This document shows, piece by piece, positions 50,312 through 60,399 of a stretch of 64,000 nt of DNA. The stretch is from Isochrysis galbana (lineage: Eukaryota; Haptophyta; Isochrysidales; Isochrysidaceae): positions 2,478,993 through 2,542,992 of the forward strand of contig CM030941.1 of the NCBI GenBank assembly GCA_018136815.1. The letters run 5' to 3'. The position numbers and the translations under genes were made by a program. Positions within the stretch are counted from its first letter, which is position 1. The number at the start of each line of letters is the position of its first letter. Under the pieces are notes generated by a model that saw only the letters and a program-made list of their open reading frames with translations, was not told the DNA's origin and did not search any database.

Positions 50312-50500
50312 CAGTGTTGGGCGTTTAGTAAGACAGCTCATTTGCTTAGTAAGATCTTACGAAAAATTTGCTCGTAAGACATCCCCAACTGTCTTATTTA
50401 CGTCGCGCCGCCGCCTTAGTAAGACAGGGCTCCAAGTGTCTTATTTACGGCGACGGAGTAAGACTTCATAAGACACTGGTAAGACATCATAAGACACTCT
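50312..50500. other. Island saturated with TAAGAC/GTCTTA words
   Basis: Seven TAAGAC and two GTCTTA words plus the palindrome GTAAGATCTTAC occur in about 185 bp. A hairpin pairs CCGCCTTAGTAAGACA (about 50412) with TGTCTTATTTACGGCG (about 50438). The island lies 200 bp upstream of the cyclophilin start. Confidence 0.85.
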
Positions 50501-50835
50501 GCCCCCCGCCCCCCCCCCCCTCTCCCTCTCCCCGTGCGCGCCCCCTTTGTGCGCCCCCCCCCCCCCCTGCAAGCGGATCCCCTCCCAAAGCCAGCGCGGG
50601 CGCTCTCGCGTGTCAGCCCTGTCGAGTCGAGCGTGGCCGGAGGGCTCTGAGCCACTCCGTCGCGAGCAGCACCGGCGGTTAGCGCGGCGCTCTGGCCCTC
50701 CTCCCCGCCGGGAGTCGGGTGAATGAAATTCTGGATGGGGTCGGGCATCCCCTTCTGGGTGTCTGGACTGGGAACGAACGGCGAACGAAGGGCTGTGGGG
50801 CGGCGAGGCGCTCCTAGCGGCCCTAGTCCCTAGTG
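50501..50835. other. C-rich spacer, no gene
   Basis: Contains C homopolymers at 50508 and 50556. Frames are repeat-driven. Confidence 0.4.
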
Positions 50836-51559
50836 TGTTGGGTTTTAAGAGATTGTTAGACCTACAAAGAACTCTTCCCTCAGGGAGGGAGCCTAGGCTG
50901 CTAGAGTGCAGCGACACAGCGAACAACGACGGACAACGAAGCTGAGAACAACAGGCTACACCGACTCACGAACACACCGGAATCATTCACCCAAACCAAG
51001 CAAATTATCAAGCAACCGCGCCCCCAAATCACCGATAACTCAAACACGTCGCGAGAGACGGAGAGAGAGAGCGAGAGAGAGAGAGACTCCGCAGCGACGG
51101 CCGGAGCGTGTCTCCGTTGTAACTTCCCACGTAGCGGAGAGTCCGAAGGGGAGCGTCATGTCGCGCGACCACGGCGATCACTTTGGATACAGATCGCAAC
51201 GAGATATCTTCACGACAGAGGAAATCTTGCCGTTGAGCGTGAACCTTCTAGACGCTTCTAACGAACAACCCTGAGTAGCAACCAAGGGGAAGAAACACCA
51301 AAGGGGCCAAGGCTTGCATGTAACTTGCATCAAGGGGAAAGATTCCCTCACCTAGGAAGCGAACCTACACCGGTCTCCAAGGGGAGATGGCAAATTAAAC
51401 CTCAAATCTCGAGCGGCTAGAGCAACCGACTCGCTCGCCAAAACCTTGACCGAGAAGAAAGAAGCAAGGACCTACAAGCCAAGGGTAGCGGACCTAGGGA
51501 ATATGAGAGGAAGTTTCCGAACGCCAACGCCAAACGCCGAACGCGGGGATTCAACGAAA
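50836..51559 (+). mobile_element. Possible LTR and leader of another copia-like element
   Basis: It begins TGTTGGGTTTTAAGAGATTG, a common LTR start style. The later part shares GGGAGATGGCAAATTAAACC with the family A copy at 52200-52290. No coding region is intact. A second LTR was not found. Confidence 0.35.
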
Positions 51560-52488
51560 CCCTAACCAGGCCAAGCAGAACCTACGAAGAACAGGCCTGG
51601 ACAACAACGAAAGTCTGACGAATTGTGATGGCCCTTAGGGCCTGAGGGCAATGAGGAAGGTGGCAAGCCGGCGGCAGGCGCGGCTGAGGAGACGGCTTCG
51701 GAGACGATGACGGGCTGAAGCCCGTCAGCAGAGGAAGGCGGGCAGGCGGGCTTGAGCGAGGGCGAGGACGGCGGCGAGAACGACATGGAACGAGCGGCGA
51801 GAGGCGAGGGCGAGTGAGAGGAGGGCTGTGATGGCAGGGGCTGGCGAGGCGAGGCGAGTTTGTTGGGTACGAGTGTTACGAGAGCGAGAGCGACGAGAGC
51901 GAGAGCGACGACGGATGACGACTGACGACAGGACGACGGATGACGACTGGCGACAGGACGACGGACAACGACACCCAGGAAAACACCCCGACTCTCGCCC
52001 CACGACTTTCTCACATAACTCGACTGAAATCAAACCCAAACACTCCGATCAGACAACAACGGACGACGATCAAAGGGCGATCTGTCGGCGATCTTGTCTG
52101 GAACGGGAATCGCACCATAACGGAATCGAGGGGCAATCTTGCTACGCAGGATTCCAAGAGACCTACCAAATAAGACGAAAGGAGTGCGATGTGCCTAAGG
52201 GGGAGATGCGAAGAGGTCGCAAATTAAACCTGATTGCCCCCAGAAGCAGATAAAGAACCGCAGGGGAGATAGCAAATTAAACCTATCTGCGAGGCGCCTG
52301 GGAGGAAGAAAGGTGGGGAAACTTCCCTTCTCTTTCGAGAGGAAGAGAGAGGGCGCTCCACAACCCACGATCCCATGCATCCAAGCGAAGCTTTTGACCG
52401 AGAACGAGAACGAGAGAATTATAACGATAAATACCGAACGACGAAGAGAAGAGCGAAGCCTAACGAGTGTCGATTCGCGAATGCGACA
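51560..52488 (-). mobile_element. Copia-like family A: LTR, leader and gag start (reverse copy)
   Basis: On the minus strand the LTR starts TGTCGCATTCGCGAATCGAC at 52488, directly after GCAGGGGGG, and runs through the leader into a gag-like start MSFSPPSSPSLKPACPPSSA at 51786. It then continues GLQPVIVSEAVSSAAPAAGL and stops near 51562. Same layout as 42898-43700. Confidence 0.6.
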
Positions 52489-52689
52489 CCCCCCTGCTAG
52501 GATCGAGCGTCCCGCGAGGAAATGAAGAGAACCTAACGGACATCGGAGAGCTCCAAGCAAGCCACGAGAAAGGCAGAAGAGCAATCCTGAACGAGACCGA
52601 ATGAGCCAAGAGCGAAGAGCGAATAAATCCGAAGAGCGAATGAAACAATAAATCGAGAAGTTACGAATTACGAACAACGAACAATCGAG

Positions 52690-52950
52690 GACCGATGAGA
52701 ACGCGGAACGACAAGAATCGAGAATCGAGAGCGAGAAACGAAGAACGCGGAACGACGAGAATCGAGAATCGAAGAACGAGAAACGAAGAACGCGGAACGA
52801 CGAGAATCGAGAATCGAGAGCGAGAAACGAAGAACGCGGAACGACGAGAATCGAGAATCGAGAATCGAAGAACGAACGACGAAGAACGCGGAACGACGAG
52901 AATCGAGAATCGAGAATCGAGAATCGAAGAACGAACGACGAACGGCGAAC
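52690..52950. repeat. Minisatellite of AACGACGAGAATCGAGAATC units
   Basis: Four to five units of roughly 45-50 bp, each combining AACGCGGAACGACGAGAATC with a variable number of GAATCGA and GAGCGAGAAACGAA words. Confidence 0.85.
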
Positions 52951-53724
52951 GACGAACTATAAGAATAGTGCGCGACGATCGAAGAGACAGGAAGTACGCC
53001 GAGAAACGACGTACGACATGAAGGCGTGAAGAGCGTCGGCACTCGAGGGGTCGCCGTTGTGAGGGGCCGGGGGCGGGCGGGCGTGTCATCTGAGCGCCCC
53101 GGCTTGCATTAATGGTCATGTCTGGGGCCTAGGCTCCTTCAGCGGTTAAAATGTTTTGTGCTACAATGTACCCCCCTGGGGTACGAAATCCATGGAATCG
53201 TACCCCTCTACCGGATTTCCCCGCCATGGCGGCCCTCTCGGCCCAACGGTGGGCACCCGTTGCCCGAAATCGGTGCGCAGCCCTCGGGCATAGTGTCCCC
53301 TCAGTCCATCTGGCCGCGGAGGTTCGGAGCTCACCCATTGAGTCTCGTCAGAGCCGCCCAAAGTCGATCCGAATGTTGCAACACGCGTCTAGCTTCAGAT
53401 TCTTAAGTTGTGTCGTTTTATTTTTGGATGTCTGAAAATAGCTGCATTCAGAACCCTCATGAGTGTGGAGGGGGGGGTGCTACCTCTAACCTCTAACGAC
53501 TTATTTTTTCTCCTTGCCTCCTCGAGATGTTCACCAACGTCACCATAATGCCACAATGAATCCTTGTCGAAGGAGGCCCTCTCGGGGCGCGCCCTCATGC
53601 CGAGCCAAGGCGACGCCGTTCTCGTCGCGTACGTGGTGCTTCTTTCTGGGCCTCTCCTTCGGGGTGCTCGCGGGGGGGCTCATGGAAGGAGACCAAATGA
53701 TGAAGGCAAGCCACCTCAGCGCGC
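52951..53724. other. No gene supported
   Basis: Contains a GTACCCCCCTGGGGTAC near-palindrome at about 53168. Short frames on both strands have no features. Confidence 0.4.
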
Positions 53725-53892
53725 ATGTCCAAGGGCGTGACTCAATGGCTCGTCAAGTGGGTCGGCTTCGAGAACCGCGACAACACATGGGAGCCCATCG
53801 AGAACTTGGCGGGCTCCTCAATCACCGTGGACGGATCGGTGGCAGCCTCTCGGAGCCCTCACGCGCGCAATCCTCCCATTCTCCCAAAATAG
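53725..53892 (+). CDS. Chromodomain fragment
   Basis: A 55-codon frame begins MSKGVTQWLVKWVGFENRDN followed by TWEPIENLAGSS. This is the core of a chromodomain (YLVKWxGxxxxxxTWEPxxNL) with the aromatic positions Trp-Trp-Trp kept. In-frame stops precede the ATG, and the frame ends after a short tail (ARNPPILPK). Chromodomains bind methylated histone H3 tails and also occur at the end of chromovirus integrases; a retrotransposon remnant is as likely as an exon of a host chromatin gene. Confidence 0.5.
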   Translation: MSKGVTQWLVKWVGFENRDNTWEPIENLAGSSITVDGSVAASRSPHARNPPILPK

Positions 53893-54523
53893 ACCTCCGT
53901 GGGCCGGACAAGGCGGCAAAACGGGGGAGTCACTCACCGACGCCATGGATTTTCGTGGGGTAGAGGGGGTTCGCGGGGGGGGGGGGGGGGGGGCAGATAA
54001 GGGGGGTCCCTGGGGAATCCTTGGACACCCAGGAGGGATGGAAAATAGTTGTTAAAAAGCGTGAGTGACCGGCCTAGTGACAACGGAAGATGCTAGCAGG
54101 GATGGGGGTAAATGAACGCTTCTCGTCTTGATGTATAAACTTAGCAGTTGAGAGGATGTGGTCAAAGGCAAATAACGAATACAAGTCAACGTGTCAACGT
54201 CTCGCCGCCGTGCTTGTGCTTGCGAAATAATTTTTCAGTCGGCTCTATCGCGCTCATCTAGTACCAATCGTACATCGTGCTGGGCCACAACCACAACCCG
54301 TTTAAAGGGGATCACCACCGAACTTGTCACAAGATGTTTTATTCGAATAGTAGCACGAGCACGAAGGTCAACTGGACCCCCAACCTTGGTCCCTGGCCGC
54401 GACCCTTGTGTGGAGGTATGTCCACCACCGATACATCAATTCAATTATGGCACGTGCTCCCGAGGAGTCGATCGCGAGCGTTTCAAACGGTCGCGTGATC
54501 TCTTGCGCATGACGCCGGATTCA
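53893..54523. other. No gene supported; G homopolymer at 53977-53994
   Basis: After an 18-nt G run the sequence is unremarkable. A plus frame at 54277-54498 looks partly coding but has no recognised family. Confidence 0.35.
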
Positions 54524-55834
54524 TCAGGCGGCAGCTTCAACAAGCAGGCTGTCTACCAAGGACTCATTATCTTGGGCGTGCGTGAACTTCGTCGACCCCA
54601 TACGAGGTGTTGGTTTTTTCACTTCGGGAAGGGCGTGGCTTGATCGTTGCGAGGCCGTCACCACCACGTTTTCGTCGCCAAAACCGCCCTTAGCCCAGAA
54701 GCCGCCCTGCGCCTCTCCCTGGCTACCCCTGGCGATGCGTGGCAATGGACGAGCGTCTAGTCCTGCCCCGGGAGCGACAGACCTTGTTGAATGCTTGTCT
54801 TCCTCCTTCTCGAGGCCGGCTCGAACCGCCAAAGTCTTCGCGAGCTGCGGCTTCTTGCTCCGAATGAACTCCACCGTTTGCTGAGGGTCTGCGGTGAGCG
54901 CTTCGCGCACGATGCCCTGCGCCGCCTCGCGCGTTCTATCTTTGGCCTCATCATAGAAGGGCAACAGGAAGCTTACCGCGTCCTTGATGTGGATGCCCGA
55001 TGCGGAGCCAAAGCCGTAGCGGATGATCAAGCTGTGCAGAAGCTCAAGTCTGCCGCCAGCGGCGGACGCCACTTTGTTATTCGCGAGTGGGCGAATCGCA
55101 TGGGGGCACACAGCCACAGCGCCAGCATACTTCGACGCGGCCAGGGTCATGATGGCACTCGCTGACTCTTCGCGCGCACGGACATTGGACGACCCGGCAC
55201 GGAGCACCACGTGTGGGACAAGGACAGCCGCAGCATCACTGCCGAGCATCGCAAGGCCCTCAAGGGTGCCAGGAGCCGATGAGTAGAGGAGCTGGAGGAG
55301 TTGGAGAGCTGGCAAGTACACGGGCACAATCTTATCGTGGAGAAGGCGGGCGAGGACCGTGACGCATACTTTGAAGAGCTTCTCCCTCTCATCCACGGGT
55401 GCTGTCCCCTTCGCCTCAACACGTGCCTGCAGCATCTCGAGCCCGCGGAGCCGATCGCCCCAGGTCGCTGACCGAAGATCGGCGGCGAATGACGCCCCGC
55501 CGAGTACGGAGGAAATGTACTCGTCTACCTCCTCAGCTGTTGGGCCGTCGAATCCCTCCAACATGAAGATGTCATTAACTCCCGAGGTGCGGCTCTTGCG
55601 CTCCTTGGGTGGGGCGCTCTGCACCCGAGCAGCGGATGAGTGTAGCGGCGCGGTCTGCTTGCTGGTGGATGATGGGGCGGTTGATAGCCCTTCGCGAGAT
55701 GGAGTCTCGATCATTGGGTCCACCTTGGCCGAGGAGGCGCGAGAACGGCCGAATCGGCTGTTACGCGGTTTCTGCGTAGCCGGCTGGTTGCCCGGCTCGA
55801 GCACGTCGGACTGACGCGATCCACAGAAGGGCAT
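54524..55834 (-). CDS. HEAT/TOG-domain protein, CEP104-like in its array
   Basis: The protein has 436 residues from ATG 55834, single exon. The first 85 residues are Ser/Arg/Pro-rich and probably disordered. From about 90 to 330 a helical array follows: ISSVLGGASFAADLRSATWG leads into WGDRLRGLEMLQARV, then KVCVTVLARLLHDKIVPVYL and PALQLLQLLYSSAPGTLEGL, ALLVPH-type and NNKVASAAGGRLELLHSLII repeats, ending in YDEAKDRTREAAQGIVREAL. This is the pattern of TOG domains that bind tubulin, closest in feel to CEP104 (ciliary tip) rather than XMAP215. The tail after 345 is basic and disordered. There is no discoidin-like N-terminal domain or zinc finger as in full CEP104, so it is a shorter relative. 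Confidence 0.6.
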   Translation of the reverse strand: MPFCGSRQSDVLEPGNQPATQKPRNSRFGRSRASSAKVDPMIETPSREGLSTAPSSTSKQTAPLHSSAARVQSAPPKERKSRTSGVNDIFMLEGFDGPTAEEVDEYISSVLGGASFAADLRSATWGDRLRGLEMLQARVEAKGTAPVDEREKLFKVCVTVLARLLHDKIVPVYLPALQLLQLLYSSAPGTLEGLAMLGSDAAAVLVPHVVLRAGSSNVRAREESASAIMTLAASKYAGAVAVCPHAIRPLANNKVASAAGGRLELLHSLIIRYGFGSASGIHIKDAVSFLLPFYDEAKDRTREAAQGIVREALTADPQQTVEFIRSKKPQLAKTLAVRAGLEKEEDKHSTRSVAPGAGLDARPLPRIARGSQGEAQGGFWAKGGFGDENVVVTASQRSSHALPEVKKPTPRMGSTKFTHAQDNESLVDSLLVEAAA

Positions 55835-56550
55835 GGCGTCCTACACGGTGCAAATCAGACTCGCAGGGTCGGCAAGCGCGTGCGCGGCGCGCCAGTGATG
55901 CTGGGGTTGGGGGGTGGGGGTTAGGGCCACCGGCGCACCGATCGTTCTGAAACGTTTCGTCTTCTCCTCGACGACTCTCTCGCACGTGCGCCCGTCCGTT
56001 GTTCGTTCGCTCTCCCCTCTTTTCCTCTGTCTGAGCTTGAGAAAACACTCCTCTATGACTCTCTCGTGGTTCGGCCCGACAGACAACTGCACCCACAGTT
56101 CTCTTCTCTCTCCTCGCTGCTCGGAGGGGCGACATCATCGCCTCTCACCTGCACGTTGCCAAGACAATCATTCGCTCCCTCGTGCAGGACCGTTGGGTTG
56201 ATGCGTCGATTCTATTTGGGGCGCCTCGCTCGCCGAGGTTGCAGCCCGTTCCTCGGATCCGCTCAACGCTGCATAAAAAACATCAGAAGATTCTGGTTAC
56301 AAGTCCGCGATTTAAAAAATTCGACGCCGACCCCCGTTTTTTCTAGGGCGGTCAAACAGTGTTTTTTATAAGGGCCCTACCCGTTCCTTGAAAACAGGGG
56401 GTAAAAATGCGACCACCAGAGCGAAAGAGAAACTGGCACTGTACACCGTATACGTGATATCCGACCCCCCCCGAACCAGCGCACACAGCGGAACGCTGAG
56501 AGAGCCGACTTGGCAAACTGTCGCATTCATCCTAGATGATGCGATTTCCA
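55835..56550. other. Upstream region of the TOG-type gene; no gene
   Basis: CT-rich close to the ATG (55960-56060). At 56270-56385 a small repeat runs from AACATCAGAAGATTCTGG to GGGCGGTCAAACAGTGTTTT, whose parts recur at 62441-62490, suggesting a MITE-like piece. Confidence 0.4.
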
Positions 56551-56589
56551 GGTTCAGGTTCTAATTTCCAGGTCCTTCCTCGCTCGCTT

Positions 56590-57265
56590 CAGGCCTCGCT
56601 TGCGCCAGCACTTGTGCCCACTCGACACTGAGGCGCGCCGAGGTCCATACAACGAATCAACGAATGGCGCTGCCGTTGTGTCCCCCGGCGAGTGGGCAGC
56701 GCGCCTCTGCCTCTGCCTCTGCTCCCGCTCCATCTGGGGAGGAGGGGGGGAGGGGTCTCTGGGCGGAGGGGCAGGGGGAGCGCTCTGATTTCGCGCCACG
56801 GGTTCGCGCGCTCCCCCTCCCCCCCCGCTCCCCCCCCCCTTGGTATCGCATCTTTAGTCCCCTGACCCCCCAAATTTCGAGAAATTTCGAACGAAATTTT
56901 CCCCGGGGAACCCCCCCCAAATTTCGAAAGAAATTTTCGAAATCCTGACCCCAGCCTACTGACATGGGTGGTGAGGCCCGTTATCATCTCGAGGAGAGCA
57001 GCGTGCTCTCGGTCGCGCTTCTCGTCGCAAAGTTGTTGAGCTTCGATCGCGGACTGCATAAGAGCGAGGCGGTCGGCCAAGAGGTCGGCGGCGGAGGGAG
57101 CCTCGCTTACGTGTTTGTCGAACACGCGATGACTACTGGCTCGTAGGCAGAGGGCCGTTCGATCGAGCCGGCAGCTGACGCGGCCGTGAAAGAGTCGTTG
57201 GTTGTTGCTTGCGGGAATATGTCTGAGAGGTCATAGTAGAAGTCGGGTCTGACTGTGTCTACCAT
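56590..57265 (-). pseudogene. Retroelement gag fragment, frameshifted
   Basis: From 57265 the minus strand encodes DTVRPDFYYDLSDIFPQATT, as in 57783-58229. Near 57110 a frame change continues as SEAPSAADLLADRLALMQSA then EKRDREHAALLEMITGLTTH, a coiled gag segment, before degenerating at about 56950 into ATTTCG-rich repeat sequence. Confidence 0.6.
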
Positions 57266-57289
57266 CGAGTGCTAGGGACGAAGGGAGAG

Positions 57290-57782
57290 ACGGAGGTTCG
57301 GAGGCTCGCAACGCGCGGCGTTGGAGGGTAAGGCTGAGGCTAGCTAGCGAGCTAGAGGAAGAGAGAGAATGAGAATGAGAGCTTCTTAGGTCCAAGGTAG
57401 ACACGAGAGACTACAACGCAGGGACTCCTAAAAGGCTCCACGTCACGCAGTCACACACGAACTAACCCAAACAGGGCGAAAACTAACCACACTCAAGACG
57501 GACTGTCAAGCGTCGGCACCAAGGCAGCTCATCGGCACACAGACGTGCGACAGAGAAGTCGGAACAACGAGGGCAGACCTCACTGGGGAACTACCATCGA
57601 TGCACGAGGAGAAGACAGAAGACTGTCACCGATGCACGAGGAGAAGACAGAAGACTGTCACCGAACGTTTGATGACATCGAAAGAAAGTAAGAGAAGGGG
57701 TAGAATGTCGCCGACGAGACCTTGAGGCTTAAAATAACCCACCGGTTAGAAGTAAAAGTCTGTCATCGTATGGAATACGACA
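57290..57782 (-). repeat. LTR, copia-like family B (reverse copy)
   Basis: It starts at 57782 with TGTCGTATTCCATACGATGA and ends near AAGCTCTCATTCTCATTCTC, matching 32396-32830. A 33-bp tandem duplication (CGATGCACGAGGAGAAGACA) occurs at 57598-57664. Confidence 0.75.
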
Positions 57783-58229
57783 GTGTTCCCACGCGCTGTA
57801 TTCAGGCGGGTGGGCTTGGGAGTCGAGTCTCGGGTAGCCCGAGGTCTCGAGGAAGGTGAGCTCGGCTCGCTCGCGGAGTGAATCTACGAGCAGCGGCTCG
57901 TCTGACGGAGCGGCGGATGGCGCCGCCGTGTTGGAAGGGTCTTGCGGAGGCTCGGAGCCGCCGGTTCCGACGAAGTGGACCCCTTGTGGGTCAGAAGAAG
58001 TTCCCGCTGTTCCCATGGGCAAAGAGGGAGCGGGACTATGAGAGGGCGCGGTCGTAGGCGCCAAGGCAGAATTTGTGCTTGTCGAACATGCGATGACTAC
58101 AGGCTCGTAGGCGGAGGGCCGTTCGATCGAGCCGGCAGCTGACGCGGCCGTGAAAGAGTCGTTGTTTGTTGCTTGCGGGAAGATGTCTGAGAGGTCATAG
58201 TAGGAGTCGGGTCTGACAGTGTCTGCCAT
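57783..58229 (-). pseudogene. Truncated gag reading straight into an LTR
   Basis: From ATG 58229 the frame encodes DTVRPDSYYDLSDIFPQATN and a Ser/Pro/Ala-rich stretch for about 149 codons, then crosses the LTR start at 57782 in frame and stops inside the LTR (near 57729). Upstream at 58230-58360 lies the 3' part of another LTR. This gives the order LTR end - short gag - LTR - short gag across 56.6-58.4 kb. Confidence 0.65.
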
Positions 58230-58383
58230 CGAACGTTATGAGTGAAGAGGTAGACTGAGGTTCCGAGGATCGCAACGCGTGGCGTCGGAGAGTAGGGACG
58301 AGGCTAGCTAACGAGCTAGTGAGAGAGAGAGAATGAGAATGAGAGCTTCTTAGGTCCAAGGTAGGCACGAGGGCCTAGATGGG

Positions 58384-58476
58384 AAATACGTATTCACCGT
58401 ATTTGGACGACGGCCAAATACAGACCGTATTTACCGTATTTGAAACTGCCTCAATATGACCCTCCGTATTTGGACG
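58384..58476. other. Island with repeated CCGTATTTGGACG words
   Basis: Four CCGTATTT words, AAATACGTATT and CCAAATAC occur in about 90 bp, some pairing as CGTATTTGG...CCAAATAC. It lies just outside the LTR/gag array. Confidence 0.7.
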
Positions 58477-58565
58477 GTGGCGCAGGCGCGCGCGTCGAGA
58501 TAGCCCCCACGCCATGATCCCGTTTTGGTCTCGTAGGCGGGGGGTCCTAATCCTAATAATCTATC

Positions 58566-58746
58566 TGAGCATTAGTACCACTACTCTCACTAGCCCGGTA
58601 CTAACACGACAGCCCTCAGCGCACCTGCCCGTACACCTTGGCGCGTGCTGTTGTCACAGATACATACTCCTATGCACCCTTCCACATCTCCCCCCTCGCA
58701 GGCCCCCGGCTCCCATTCTGACATTCTAACTCCCCACAAGTTAAAA
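58566..58746 (+). repeat. Dispersed repeat, family R (copy 2)
   Basis: Nearly identical to 10885-11062. It cuts the 3' end of the gag pseudogene that follows on the minus strand. Confidence 0.75.
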
Positions 58747-60399
58747 TGAAGGGCTTGGTTAGCTGTTAGGACAGCCCTTTGAGGTTGATGTGGGATAGGA
58801 TCAGACGATTTGGCTAGCAAGGCAGACTCATTGGCGTTGGCGTATGATGCATCTGGACGCGGGCCTCCACCTGTCGCACGTCTCCCACCCTCCTTGGGAA
58901 TCGATATAGCCCCTTGGTCGAATTTGATTTTCCATAGCGGTTGGAGATCAGCTTTAAGTTTAAGGATGTCTCGCTTGTTGTTCGTCCAATATCGTCGTTG
59001 GGAGGGTGGAGCGGCAATTTCTTCTTGGCATTTGTGGGCTAGTGATTCGGAGATGTCTGGGGTGATGCAAGATAGCAACTTGAGAACGAGCTGGTCGTCT
59101 GATTTTTGTTTGTCGGATGGCCGTTTGGCGTTGAGACTGTGTAGGTGGGTCATTAGGTTGGTAATGGAGTGTTCATTAATACCAACGGTTAGTATGGAAA
59201 CGGCATCCCATTCAGTATCATGGGCCATGAGAGTTAGGTCATCGACTTGTTGGTGGCATTGATCGTAGAGGATTTTATATGCCCTAGCTCCGTCGTGGGG
59301 CGCCTGAGAACTGAGAAGTAAGCATCTCTCGTAGGTTGGAATTGGAGATATGTTCCATTAGGTATGAGAACAGGATCCTCTTCCTTTTGATGTGATCATT
59401 CAGTTGTTGCCTCGCGCTTGCCCTCACAGAGCCATCAGCATTGTAGAATTGATAGAGAGGTACGCCTCCAAAGATCGAGCGGTCTGCGCTTGGATCTTGT
59501 TCAACATATCCTCCCACATCTAGGCCCAACATACAGGTAGTGAGATCAGCATCACCGATGTAGTCGCGAGAGAAGGCGTTGCCGAAGTCCCGGCAGAAGA
59601 GTTCGAATGGACGGCCGGGTGTACCGTCAAACGGACGGCAGCGATACTTCCGCGAGTCGTAGTCATCCATGTTGGTGGACTCGCTCACCATCAAAACCAT
59701 TTCGTCTTCTTGGTTTTGGTGTTCAGTGTCGGGCTTCGAGGTTGGCATTGCGATCGGGACAGCATCGTGCCGGTATGAAGATAGAGATTCGCGAGGTGCC
59801 CGGACGTAGAGAATGTTGCGGGTCCACTGAGAAATATTGATCAGAGAAGTAGGCCAGCCTCCAAAAAAATTCAGGAGTTGAGCTTGGAAGATTGCCTGAT
59901 GGTTGCGGCGTGCAGATCCGATCCACACACCTTCGGCGATGTATGTCGGTTGCACACGCGAGTACCGGTAAGCCACGGTCATCGAGAGAGAAGGCCTGTC
60001 GGCAAAGCAGTAGATATACTGTTGGAAAAGCTGAATATTGTTCCCGTCAATCGGAGAAAGATTCTGAGAGGTCTTGAGGTTCAGTGCTGCCGGGAATCCG
60101 GCTCGCGGGTCGCGCGACGGTGCTGACAGAGTCTGTTGGGCCCATGGGGTGGATGGGAGCCCAACACCCGCTCCCTTGAGCGGGGTCCGAGGGTCGCAAG
60201 GACCTTTTGAAGGAGAAAAGTCTTCGGTCTCTGGAATTGGTCCAAGCTTGTTGCGTTGAGTGAAGAGGTCTGGGGCACGCGCGCTCAGTCGCGCGCGCAA
60301 GGCAGGTGAGTGTCTCTCGGCGGGGGTACCATGTTTGATCCACCCATATGGTGGTCCGTGAATAGATAGCAGCATTGTGTAGATCAAAGGTGACATCAT
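58747..60399 (-). pseudogene. Copia-like gag with a +1 frameshift
   Basis: From ATG 60399 a 371-codon frame includes YRCRPFDGTPGRPFELFCRD and DADLTTCMLGLDVGGYVEQD, the folded part of a copia-type gag. It ends in a stop at 59284. One base on, the sense continues as ARAYKILYDQCHQQVDDLTL and NEHSITNLMTHLHSLNAKRP down to about 58750. The shift lies within GGCGCCCCACGACGG. Since only one defect is present, either programmed shifting or a young mutation is possible. No protease or integrase follows because repeat R interrupts. Confidence 0.6.

Noticed and set aside
54277-54498. Plus frame YSNSSTSTKVNWTPNLGP
   Set aside because: Some coding-like flavour, but no start, splice context or homologue that I can name; left as part of the spacer.
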